Below the pieces are notes generated by a model. The model saw nothing but the letters and a program-made list of their open reading frames with translations, was not told the origin of the DNA and made no database searches. This document shows positions 8,149 to 15,622 of a DNA stretch of 64,000 nt, piece after piece. The number at the start of each line of letters is the position of its first letter. Positions within the stretch are counted from its first letter, which is position 1. The position numbers and the translations under genes were made by a program. Source of the stretch: Streptomyces rimosus (lineage in GTDB: Bacteria; Actinomycetota; Actinomycetes; Streptomycetales; Streptomycetaceae); the NCBI RefSeq assembly GCF_008704655.1, contig NZ_CP023688.1:3286001-3350000 (forward strand), in the 5' to 3' direction.

Positions 8149-8460
8149 TTCGTGCCCGCGGTGGGCCCACGTGTCCTGCTGCGTCTGGTACTGCTTCCGG
8201 GATTCGGCACCGTTGGTCGCCGCGCCGGCAAAGGCATGCGCGTTCGCTGCCGGTGCCGCTGCCACTACTGCGGGTGCCTGGGTCGGTCGCTCGTCACGCT
8301 TCGCCTCCGGCAGGATCACCAGGGAAGCGGCACGGGAGACCTCGAGGCCGGACAGCCGGCCGGAGCCGGACAGACCGGTGCCCTGCAGCGAGGCGCCAAG
8401 GGTGCAGGCGGCGACGACCGAACGATCGGTCATTTTCTGGCTCGTCATGAAGCTGATCAC
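8128..8460 (-). CDS. Upstream ORF (leader peptide) of wblC
   Basis: A 110-codon ORF starting GTG, with AGGAGG ending 8 bases before it, an excellent ribosome site. An in-frame ATG follows four codons later. The product begins MISFMTSQKMTDRS and then becomes Ala/Pro-rich without recognisable domains. It ends inside the hairpins that control the attenuator, as expected for a regulatory ORF whose translation senses ribosome inhibition. WhiB7/WblC leaders with such an ORF and terminator are established in mycobacteria and Streptomyces. The translated product itself may be irrelevant. Confidence 0.75.
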   Translation of the reverse strand: MISFMTSQKMTDRSVVAACTLGASLQGTGLSGSGRLSGLEVSRAASLVILPEAKRDERPTQAPAVVAAAPAANAHAFAGAATNGAESRKQYQTQQDTWAHRGHEPWRDPA

Positions 8461-8495
8461 TGGTCTCGCCTCCTCTCGGCGTCTCGGGGGACCGG

Positions 8496-8524
8496 AGAAT
8501 CCGGTCCGAGCTTGTTCAGTACAA
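8496..8524 (-). promoter_or_regulatory. wblC: Candidate wblC promoter
   Basis: TTGTAC and GATTCT are separated by 17 bases, about 35 bases before the leader ORF start. This resembles a primary-sigma promoter and would give a leader of nearly 480 bases, consistent with long whiB7 leaders. Confidence 0.5.
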
Positions 8525-8602
8525 CACGAATCCAGCGGATCCCGAAAGGCCCGTTGTCCTCGTGCCTGTGAAGGCTATGGGGATGCGCTCCGCGCGCGCA
8601 AA

Positions 8603-10876
8603 CTATTTTTCTGACGACTTTCCGGAGCTTCTTGCACCGCCCTCCGAAAGATCGTCCGACGAGGGCCCGTCCGCTGCCGGAACCAGCTCCTCACCCGCGC
8701 ACAGTGCGAGGACGTCGGCTCCGAACCTGCCGAGCTTGCGTCCCCCCACACCAGGGATGGCCGCGAGCTCCCCTTCGGTTCCCGGTACGGCCTCGGCGAT
8801 CGCCATCAGGGTCTTGTCCGTGAAGACGCAGTACGCGGGCTGGCCCAGCTGCCGCGCCTGCCCGGCCCGCCAGTCGCGCAGCCGCTCGTACAGCGCCTCG
8901 TCGAGCTCGCAGGGGCAGTCGTCGCAGCGCATGAGCTTCATCTCGCCCGCGTCGGTCAGCGTCTTGCCGCAGACCCGGCAGCGGGCCGGGGAGCGGTCGC
9001 GGCGCCTGCTCACGCTCCGGACGCTGCCGCCGCCCCGCTCGATGCCGCCCGCGACGGCCGCCGCCGTACGGCGCCCGGCGGCGCCCGAGCCGGGCCGCAG
9101 GCCGTCCAGGAAGCGGCTGGGGCGGCGGACCGCGCGGCCCCCTGGGGAGCGGGCCAGGGACCATGACAGGCCTAGGTGGTGCCGGGCCCGGGTCACGCCG
9201 ACGTACAGCAGGCGGCGCTCTTCCTCCACCTGCTCGTCGGTCTTGGCGTAGGTGATCGGCATCATGCCCTCGGTCAGGCCGACCAGGAAGACGGCGTCCC
9301 ACTCCAGGCCCTTGGCCGCGTGGAAAGAGGCGAGCGTCACACCGTCGACCGTCGGCGCGTGCTGGGCGTTGGCCCGCTCGTCCAGTTCGGCGACCAGGTC
9401 GGCGAGGGTGGCCGTCGGCCGGGCCTTGGCGAACTCCTCGGCGAGGCGGACCAGGGCGGCCAGCGACTCCCAGCGGTCCCGTACGGCGCCGGAGCCGGCC
9501 GGTGGCGTGCTCGTCCAGCCCATGTCGCTGAGCACCGCCCGCACCTCGGACGGGAGGTCCACGGCGTCGTCGAGGAGCGCGTCGTTGGCGCCGAAGCGGG
9601 CGGCGCCGCGCAGCTTGACGCCTGCCTCGCGCACCTCGGGCCGCTCGAAGAAGCGCTCGGCACCGCGCAGCTGATACGGCACGCCGAGATCGGCGAGGGC
9701 CTGCTCGTAGACCTCGGACTGGGCGTTGATACGGAAGAGGACCGCTATCTCACTCGCCGGGACGCCGGAGGCGATCAGGTCGCGGATGCGGCGGGCGGTG
9801 CCCTCGGCCTCGGCGGGCTCGTCCCCGTACTCGACGTACGTCGGCTCGGGGCCCGGGTCCCGCTGCGAGATCAGCTCCAGGCGGTGTTCGGCGGCGCGGC
9901 CGCGCGCCTGCGACAGGAGGCCGTTGGCGAGGTGCACGACCTGGGGCGTGGAGCGGTAGTCGCGGACCAGCTTGACGACCGTCGCGTTCGGATGGCGGGT
10001 GCGGAAGTTCAGCAGGTGGTCGGGGGTGGCGCCGGTGAAGCTGTAGATCGTCTGGCTGGCGTCGCCGACGACGCAGAGGTTGTCGCGGTCGCCGAGCCAC
10101 AGGTCGAGCAGCCGCTGCTGGAGCGGGCTGACGTCCTGGTACTCGTCCACGACGAAGTGCTGGTACTGGGCGCGGACCTGCTCGGCGATGTCGTGCCGGT
10201 CCTGGAGGACGCCGACGGTCAGCAGCAGGACGTCCTCGAAATCGATGGTCCCCCGGTCGCGCTTGAGCTGCTCGTACGTCCCGTAGATCTGCCCGATCTC
10301 GGCCGGGTCGCGGGGGGCCTCCCGGCCCGCCTTGTGGACGGCGGCCGGGTAGTCGGCGGGCACGGTCTGGGTGACCTTGGACCACTCGATCTCGCTGGTG
10401 ACGTCGCGCAGCTCGTTGCGGTCCAGACGGATGCGGCAGCGGGCGGCGGCCTCGGCGACCAGCTGGACCTTGCGCTCCACGAGCCGTGGCAGCTCGCCGC
10501 CGACCGCCTTGGGCCAGAAGTACTGGAGCTGGCGCAGGGCGGCGGAGTGGAACGTACGGGCCTGGACGCCGCCCGCGCCGAGCTGGCGCAGCCGCCCGCG
10601 CATCTCCCCCGCCGCGCGGGCGGTGAACGTGACGGCGAGCACCGTGCCGGGCTGCAGGATGCCCGCACGGACGCCGTACGCGATCCGGTGGGTGATCGCG
10701 CGGGTCTTGCCCGTCCCGGCGCCCGCCAGGACGCACACGGGGCCGTGCAGGGCCGTGGCGACCTCGCGCTGCTCGGGGTCGAGGCCGTCGAGCACCGCGT
10801 CGGCACCCTCGGGCGTGGCCGGGAACTGGGTCGCGGCCGCCTGCGGGAAGAGAGTGGAGTCCGATGCTGCTGTCAC
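8603..10876 (-). CDS. uvrD2: UvrD2-type ATP-dependent DNA helicase
   Basis: A 757-residue superfamily 1A helicase. Walker A GAGTGKT is at residues 52-58, the DEYQD Walker B box follows in domain 1A, and later motifs include DYRST and the VGVTRARHHL motif VI. After the motor comes a four-cysteine segment (CRVC and CDDCPC), then a C-terminal HRDC domain (the last ~75 residues). Cysteine motif plus HRDC define the actinobacterial UvrD2 class, 3'-5' helicases active in repair and essential in mycobacteria. It starts with GTG and is divergent from the mycoredoxin gene, as in other actinobacteria. Confidence 0.95.
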   Translation of the reverse strand: MTAASDSTLFPQAAATQFPATPEGADAVLDGLDPEQREVATALHGPVCVLAGAGTGKTRAITHRIAYGVRAGILQPGTVLAVTFTARAAGEMRGRLRQLGAGGVQARTFHSAALRQLQYFWPKAVGGELPRLVERKVQLVAEAAARCRIRLDRNELRDVTSEIEWSKVTQTVPADYPAAVHKAGREAPRDPAEIGQIYGTYEQLKRDRGTIDFEDVLLLTVGVLQDRHDIAEQVRAQYQHFVVDEYQDVSPLQQRLLDLWLGDRDNLCVVGDASQTIYSFTGATPDHLLNFRTRHPNATVVKLVRDYRSTPQVVHLANGLLSQARGRAAEHRLELISQRDPGPEPTYVEYGDEPAEAEGTARRIRDLIASGVPASEIAVLFRINAQSEVYEQALADLGVPYQLRGAERFFERPEVREAGVKLRGAARFGANDALLDDAVDLPSEVRAVLSDMGWTSTPPAGSGAVRDRWESLAALVRLAEEFAKARPTATLADLVAELDERANAQHAPTVDGVTLASFHAAKGLEWDAVFLVGLTEGMMPITYAKTDEQVEEERRLLYVGVTRARHHLGLSWSLARSPGGRAVRRPSRFLDGLRPGSGAAGRRTAAAVAGGIERGGGSVRSVSRRRDRSPARCRVCGKTLTDAGEMKLMRCDDCPCELDEALYERLRDWRAGQARQLGQPAYCVFTDKTLMAIAEAVPGTEGELAAIPGVGGRKLGRFGADVLALCAGEELVPAADGPSSDDLSEGGARSSGKSSEK

Positions 10877-11095
10877 ACCGCAATGCTGCCAGGTCGACCG
10901 GGACAGCCGGGAAAGTTGTCCACAGCCGCCGCTGCGTGGTCATACGAATACGCGCGCCTACGGATGCGCAGCCGTACGCATGCCGATACGGAACCGTACG
11001 CGTGCGGAAGCGGCCCGGTACGGACGGGAATGGTCCCGGTCGGGCGGACGTTCCCCTACTGCAAACACGCCGAGCTTGAAGGAGCGCGAGGACCC

Positions 11096-11338
11096 ATGGC
11101 GGGCACTGTGACGATGTACAGCACCACGTGGTGCGGCTACTGCCGCCGCCTGAAGAGCCAGATGGACCGCGAGGGCATCGCGTACACCGAGATCAACATC
11201 GAGCAGGACCCCGAGTCCGCCGCCTTCGTCGAAAAGGCCAACGGCGGCAACCAGACCGTCCCCACGGTCCTCTTCCCCGACGGCTCCACCCTGACGAACC
11301 CGTCCCTGGCCCAGGTCAAGCAGGCCCTGGGGGCCTGA
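11096..11338 (+). CDS. mrx1: Mycoredoxin (glutaredoxin-like)
   Basis: An 80-residue thioredoxin-fold protein starting MAGTVTMYSTTWCGYC. The redox pair is Cys13 and Cys16 in WCGYC, and the cis-proline lies in QTVPTVLF. This is the mycoredoxin-1 type, which reduces mycothiol-mixed disulfides in the cytosol in place of the glutathione/glutaredoxin pair. A GGAG ribosome site lies about 12 bases before the ATG. Its position next to uvrD2 is conserved in actinobacteria. Confidence 0.92.
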   Translation: MAGTVTMYSTTWCGYCRRLKSQMDREGIAYTEINIEQDPESAAFVEKANGGNQTVPTVLFPDGSTLTNPSLAQVKQALGA

Positions 11339-11376
11339 GCCCCGGGGCTCCACCCGAGCCTCCGGTTACACGGGTG

Positions 11377-11404
11377 AACCCCCGGTCGTGGCGACCGGGG
11401 GTTT
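11377..11404. terminator. Hairpin terminator between mrx1 and the XRE gene
   Basis: A 12-bp perfect stem (AACCCCCGGTCG and complement) with a 3-base loop ends in TTT on the plus strand, between convergent genes. A strong intrinsic terminator. Confidence 0.85.
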
Positions 11405-11429
11405 CGTCATGCCCCGACCGGCTGCCGCG

Positions 11430-12533
11430 TCAGGTCCTGACCTCCTCCATGAGCATCCGCAGCGTGAGCGAGTGCTTCGCGGGCGGCAGCCGGTCCAGGG
11501 CCGCCTCGGCGTAGGCCGCGCCCCCGGCGCGGTCGCCGGACCGGGCCAGCATCAGTCCCCGGTGCATCTCCAGGTGCGTCGCGAACCTGGGCAGGCTCGC
11601 CGGAAGCTCGCGGCGTGCCTGCTCCTGGGCCTCGACCGCCTTCTTCTCGTCCCCCACCCTGGCGAGCAGCAGGGACAGGAAGACGTTCATCCGCCACCAG
11701 GGGACCGCGTAGTCGGACGTCTGCTCGTGGCTACCGACACAGTCGAAGAGGCGACGGCCGTGGTCGGCAAGACGCACGGCAGTCGCCCTGTCGCCACGGA
11801 CGGCTGCCGTGTGAGCTTTCCCCATCACGGCGTTCACGAGCCCGAGAGACGGCTTGTCGGAGATCGCCATGGCCTGGTCCGCCAGTATGTCGGCGACGCC
11901 CAGGGAAGCGCCTTCGTACCCGAGGGCGATCGCGGCCCGGCCGCGCACCCATACGCGGGTTCGTTCGTCCCCTGACCGGTCGGCGGCCCTGGCAGCCGTG
12001 CCGTACCACGAGACGGCCCTGGAGCCGTCCGAGCCGGGGAACGTCTTGGCGTACAAGGTCATGAGCCGCGCGGCCACCGACCACAGACGGGGGTCGTCGA
12101 GCTGTTGTTGCACGACGACGAGTTCGCCGGCCACGCGGCGCTGGATGTCCGCGGCCCCCATCGACATGTAGTCGGTGCCGTACGTGGCCAGCGTGGCTTC
12201 CCAGTGTTCCGCCGTCGGGCCGCCCCGCAGGCGCGCGGCGAACCCCGCGCTGAGCAGATCCGAAGCCACCACGGGAGCTATCGCGGTGGCGGCCACGTCA
12301 CTGAGGAAGGTACGCTGGCCCACTTCGCCCTCAAGGGTGGCCAGAGGAACGTCCAGGACGGCTGACAGATGTCTGAGGTGACAGGCCCCCGGCGTGACCT
12401 TGGAGCACTCCCAGCGGCTCACATACTCCCGGGTCAGCCCCGTACCGAACGCCTTGTTGATCTCCGACACCAAACGTCCCTGGCTCCAGCCGCGGGCCTT
12501 GCGCAGGTTCCTGACCAGATCCCCGATGGGCAT
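11430..12533 (-). CDS. XRE-family regulator with TPR-like C-terminus
   Basis: A 367-residue protein. An N-terminal helix-turn-helix spans about residues 5-65 (RNLRKARGWSQGRL and YVSRWE). The rest, from about residue 100, is a helical repeat region typical of large Streptomyces XRE sensors that bind a small peptide or protein. It is divergent from a 54-residue Cys/His protein, and such regulator/small-protein pairs are abundant in Streptomyces. The pair separates mrx1 from nudC, which I recall as near neighbours in mycobacteria, so it looks like an insertion into the conserved block. The effector is unknown. Confidence 0.85.
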   Translation of the reverse strand: MPIGDLVRNLRKARGWSQGRLVSEINKAFGTGLTREYVSRWECSKVTPGACHLRHLSAVLDVPLATLEGEVGQRTFLSDVAATAIAPVVASDLLSAGFAARLRGGPTAEHWEATLATYGTDYMSMGAADIQRRVAGELVVVQQQLDDPRLWSVAARLMTLYAKTFPGSDGSRAVSWYGTAARAADRSGDERTRVWVRGRAAIALGYEGASLGVADILADQAMAISDKPSLGLVNAVMGKAHTAAVRGDRATAVRLADHGRRLFDCVGSHEQTSDYAVPWWRMNVFLSLLLARVGDEKKAVEAQEQARRELPASLPRFATHLEMHRGLMLARSGDRAGGAAYAEAALDRLPPAKHSLTLRMLMEEVRT

Positions 12534-12646
12534 GGGGCCATGATGCTCCTACGCACCCGCTCCGGGAGACCAAAAGGGCGGAGATCCGGAACTTGCCCCT
12601 ACGGATGCCACTGGGCGGGAGCCCCGTAAGGACCGATCGTGTCGGC

Positions 12647-12811
12647 ATGACAGAAATTCCGACGGACGGGTGCGAAGTATGCGTGCTGCTGAAGACCCTC
12701 GAAGCCAAGGGCCGGGAAAGCCGGGACCAGTCGATGGAAGTGGACGCCCGGGTGCGGTATCGCCGGCATATGAGGGAGACGCATCGGCGGGAGGTTCCGT
12801 TGCCGTCGTGA
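12647..12811 (+). CDS. Small Cys/His protein paired with the XRE regulator
   Basis: A 54-residue protein starting MTEIPTDGCEVC. It has a CEVC pair and a closing RHMRETH (C-x2-C ... H-x4-H), which could bind one zinc, with a charged helix between. The chosen ATG gives a compact protein; a longer in-frame version exists but only adds an Arg/Pro-rich stretch. It is divergent from the XRE gene across about 110 bases that should hold both promoters. I do not recognise a characterised family. Confidence 0.65.
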   Translation: MTEIPTDGCEVCVLLKTLEAKGRESRDQSMEVDARVRYRRHMRETHRREVPLPS

Positions 12812-12905
12812 GGGGCGGGGGTGTCGTTCCGCCGTGTCCGTTTCCCTGTGCGCTTTGCGTGGCCAAGGGGAGGCAGGGAGAGCGGGGTGCCTGCCCCTGA
12901 AGAGA

Positions 12906-12931
12906 GGCCGGGGCCCGTCCAGGCCCCGGCC
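12906..12931. terminator. Hairpin between convergent genes
   Basis: A perfect 10-bp inverted repeat GGCCGGGGCC with a 6-base loop lies just before the nudC stop codon and is shared by both converging transcripts. Confidence 0.6.
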
Positions 12932-12940
12932 CCGTCGTCA

Positions 12941-13876
12941 TCACGGCTTCGGCAGCGGCTTTCCGTACCACATTTCGATCAGGCGGGCGGCGATGGAGAT
13001 GCCGTACGGAGGGAGGACCTCGCCGGATTCGAAGGCGGTCTTGAGGTCTTCGCGGGAGAACCAGCGGGCCTCTTCGATCTCCTCGCCGTCGACCTGGATC
13101 TCGGAGGACGTGGCGCGGGCCATGAAGCCGAGCATCAGGCTGGAGGGGAACGGCCAGGGCTGGCTGGCGACGTATTCGACGTCGCCGACGACCACGCCCG
13201 CCTCTTCGTAGACCTCGCGGGCCACCGACTGCTCGATGGACTCGCCGGGCTCCACGAAGCCCGCCAGGGTGGAGAAGCGGCCTTCGGGCCAGTGGACCTG
13301 GCGGCCGAGCAGGGCGCGGTCCTCCTCGTCCGTGACGAGCATGATCACGGCGGGGTCGGTGCGCGGGTAGTGCTCGGCGCCGCAGGCGGGGCAGCGGCGG
13401 ATGTGGCCCGCCGCGGCGATCACGGTGCGTTCGCCGCAGCGCGAGCAGAAGCGGTGCAGGCGCTGCCAGTTCTCCAGGGCGACGGCGTGGACGAGCAGGC
13501 CGGCGTCGCGCGGCGAGAGCAGCAGGCCCGCCTCGCGGAGGCCGGCGGGGCGCGCTGACTGGTCCATGCGGCCCGGCAGCGCGTCCTTCTGGAGCGCGAA
13601 GTAGCGCACGCCGTCCTCGTCGGTACCGAGGAAGTAGCGGTGTGTCTCGGTGAGCGGCGCCTCGAAGGAGGGCGTCATGACCAGTTCCGTACGCCCGTCC
13701 GGGGTGTCGTCGACGAGTGCCTGGCCGCCGGAGACCACGAAGACGCGCGTCGTCGGGTGGCTCCAGGCCGCCGCGAGCCACGCCTCGTCGAGGCGGTGGT
13801 GGGCGGCGCGGTCGATGCCGCTCGGCGCGCTGAAGGTGATCGGCCGGTCGGCGCTGTGGTCGGTCCAGGTGGTCAC
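12941..13876 (-). CDS. nudC: NAD(H) pyrophosphatase NudC
   Basis: A protein of about 311 residues. A zinc ribbon (FCSRCG and CPACG) precedes the Nudix box, which reads G-x5-E-x7-REVYEEAG, and the NudC-specific SQPWPFPSS follows. NudC cleaves NADH or NAD+ to NMN and AMP and can remove NAD caps from RNA. The GTG start is preferred because GGA lies 7 bases before it; a TTG four codons earlier sits too close to its GGGGG. The mrx1-nudC-adnB-adnA order is shared with mycobacteria, here interrupted by the XRE pair. Confidence 0.93.
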   Translation of the reverse strand: MTTWTDHSADRPITFSAPSGIDRAAHHRLDEAWLAAAWSHPTTRVFVVSGGQALVDDTPDGRTELVMTPSFEAPLTETHRYFLGTDEDGVRYFALQKDALPGRMDQSARPAGLREAGLLLSPRDAGLLVHAVALENWQRLHRFCSRCGERTVIAAAGHIRRCPACGAEHYPRTDPAVIMLVTDEEDRALLGRQVHWPEGRFSTLAGFVEPGESIEQSVAREVYEEAGVVVGDVEYVASQPWPFPSSLMLGFMARATSSEIQVDGEEIEEARWFSREDLKTAFESGEVLPPYGISIAARLIEMWYGKPLPKP

Positions 13877-14165
13877 TGCGGTTTCCAACTCCCCCTATGG
13901 CGTGGGTGATTGCGGTGGTGGCCGTGCTTGCCGGGCGTGCCGGTCCTGCCGGACGTGCCGTGCTCGCCGCGTACGGGCGCCGGGCGGGCGGCGGTACGGT
14001 CCGTACGCATGGCGGTACGACCGTACGGGCGGTCGTGGAAGCCGTGCGGGCAGCCGTACAGCCGACGCGGTCGTACGGGCACGCCCCCGCACACACCCGT
14101 CGGCCCGGTCACGCGTCGCGCCGTCCGGGGCACGGGCACGGGCGCCGTCGCGGCGCGGTCACCGG
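13877..14165 (-). other. Promoter-length gap rich in CGTACG words
   Basis: No credible gene. The stretch holds at least eight GTACG or CGTACG-type words, is rich in short inverted repeats and presumably carries the nudC promoter and the end of the dipeptidase transcript. Confidence 0.4.
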
Positions 14166-15566
14166 TCAAGCCACGCGCCAGTTCTCCGCCAGGTCGCCCC
14201 ACAGGTGCGCGGCGGTTTCGACGCCCTTCATCAGCAGGTCCAGTTCGACCTTCTCGTTCGGGGCGTGCCAGCCGTCCGAGGGGATGGATATGCCGAGGAA
14301 GAGGACCGGGACGCCGAGGACGTCCTGGAGGTCGGCGGCGGGGCCCGAGCCGCCCTCGCGGGTGAAGCGGATCTTCTGGTTGAAGGCGCGGCCCATGGCC
14401 CGTACGACGGACTGGAGGGCGGGGTGGTCGAGCGGGGTCAGGCAGGGGCGGGTGGCGCCCCAGAAGGTGATCTCGTGGCGGATGCCGTCGGGGAGGCGGG
14501 CGGCGACCCAGTCCCGTACGGACTGCTGGACGGCGGCCGCGTCCTGGCCCGCCACCAGGCGGAAGGACAGCTTCAGCTGCGCGGCGGACGGCACGATGGT
14601 CTTGCCGCCGGGGCCCTGGTAGCCGCCGCCGATGCCGTTGACCTCGGCGGTGGGGCGGGCCCAGATGCGCTCCAGGGTGCTGTGGCCGGCCTCGCCGAGC
14701 GCGGCGTGGGAGTGGGCCGTACGCAGCCAGCCGGCCTCGTCGAAGGGCAGCTCGGCGAAGAGCTCGCGCTCGCGGTCGGTCAGCTCGACGATGCCGTCGT
14801 AGAAGCCGGGGATGGCCACCCGGCGCTCGTCGTCGTGCAGGGCGGCGGCCAGGCGGGCGGCCTCGGTGGCGGGGTTGGGCACCGCGCCGCCGAAGGAGCC
14901 GGAGTGGATGTCCTGGTCGGGGCCGTACAGGTCGATCTGGCAGTCGGTGAGGCCGCGCATGCCCGTGCAGACGGTGGGGGTGTCCTTGGACCACATGCCG
15001 GTGTCGGAGACGATCACCGCGTCGCAGGCCAGGCGGTCGGCGTGCTTGGTGATCAGGGCGGGGAAGTTCGGGGAGCCGGACTCCTCCTCGCCCTCGATGA
15101 GCAGCTTGAGGTTGACGGCGGGCGCGGTGCGGCCGGTCGCGGCCAGGTGGGCGCGCACGCCGAGGGTGTGGAAGAACACCTGGCCCTTGTCGTCGGCGGC
15201 GCCGCGGGCGTACAGCTTGCCGTCGACGGTCTGCGGCTCGAACGGGTCGGTGTGCCAGCCGTCCTCGCGGGCGGCGGGCTGCACGTCGTGGTGGCCGTAC
15301 ACGAGGACGGTGGGGGCCGTCGGATCCCCGGAGGGCCACTCGGCGAAGACCGCGGGAGCACCGTCCGTCTCCCAGATCTCGGCGGTCGGGAAGCCGGTCG
15401 CGGTGAGCCGGCCGGCCAGCCACTCGGCGCTGCGGCGCACGTCGGCGGCGCGCTCCGGGTCCGCGGACACGGAGGGGATGCGCAGCCAGGCGGCGAGGTC
15501 GTCGAGGAACTCTTCGCGGTGGACGTTGATGTACGCGCGGACGGCGCTGTCCGAGGTGGTGCTCAT
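14166..15566 (-). CDS. M20 family zinc dipeptidase
   Basis: A 466-residue M20/ArgE/CNDP-like peptidase. Metal ligands are visible in VYGHHDVQPA, in the bridging-Asp block GAADDKGQ and in the catalytic-Glu block EGEEESGSP; a dimerisation lid domain interrupts the fold around residues 215-370. It should be a cytosolic Zn-dependent dipeptidase recycling peptides. The start is the ATG of MSTTSDSAV. No ribosome site precedes it, but TAGGCT lies 7 bases upstream, so the transcript is probably leaderless. Confidence 0.93.
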   Translation of the reverse strand: MSTTSDSAVRAYINVHREEFLDDLAAWLRIPSVSADPERAADVRRSAEWLAGRLTATGFPTAEIWETDGAPAVFAEWPSGDPTAPTVLVYGHHDVQPAAREDGWHTDPFEPQTVDGKLYARGAADDKGQVFFHTLGVRAHLAATGRTAPAVNLKLLIEGEEESGSPNFPALITKHADRLACDAVIVSDTGMWSKDTPTVCTGMRGLTDCQIDLYGPDQDIHSGSFGGAVPNPATEAARLAAALHDDERRVAIPGFYDGIVELTDRERELFAELPFDEAGWLRTAHSHAALGEAGHSTLERIWARPTAEVNGIGGGYQGPGGKTIVPSAAQLKLSFRLVAGQDAAAVQQSVRDWVAARLPDGIRHEITFWGATRPCLTPLDHPALQSVVRAMGRAFNQKIRFTREGGSGPAADLQDVLGVPVLFLGISIPSDGWHAPNEKVELDLLMKGVETAAHLWGDLAENWRVA

Positions 15567-15573
15567 GTGTCCG

Positions 15574-15579
15574 AGCCTA
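15574..15579 (-). promoter_or_regulatory. Leaderless -10 box of the M20 dipeptidase
   Basis: TAGGCT (TANNNT consensus) lies 7 bases before the ATG, with no Shine-Dalgarno sequence. Confidence 0.45.
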
Positions 15580-15622
15580 TCCGGCGCGCGGACATGCTCC
15601 GCCGCCGGTCTCGACGATCTTG

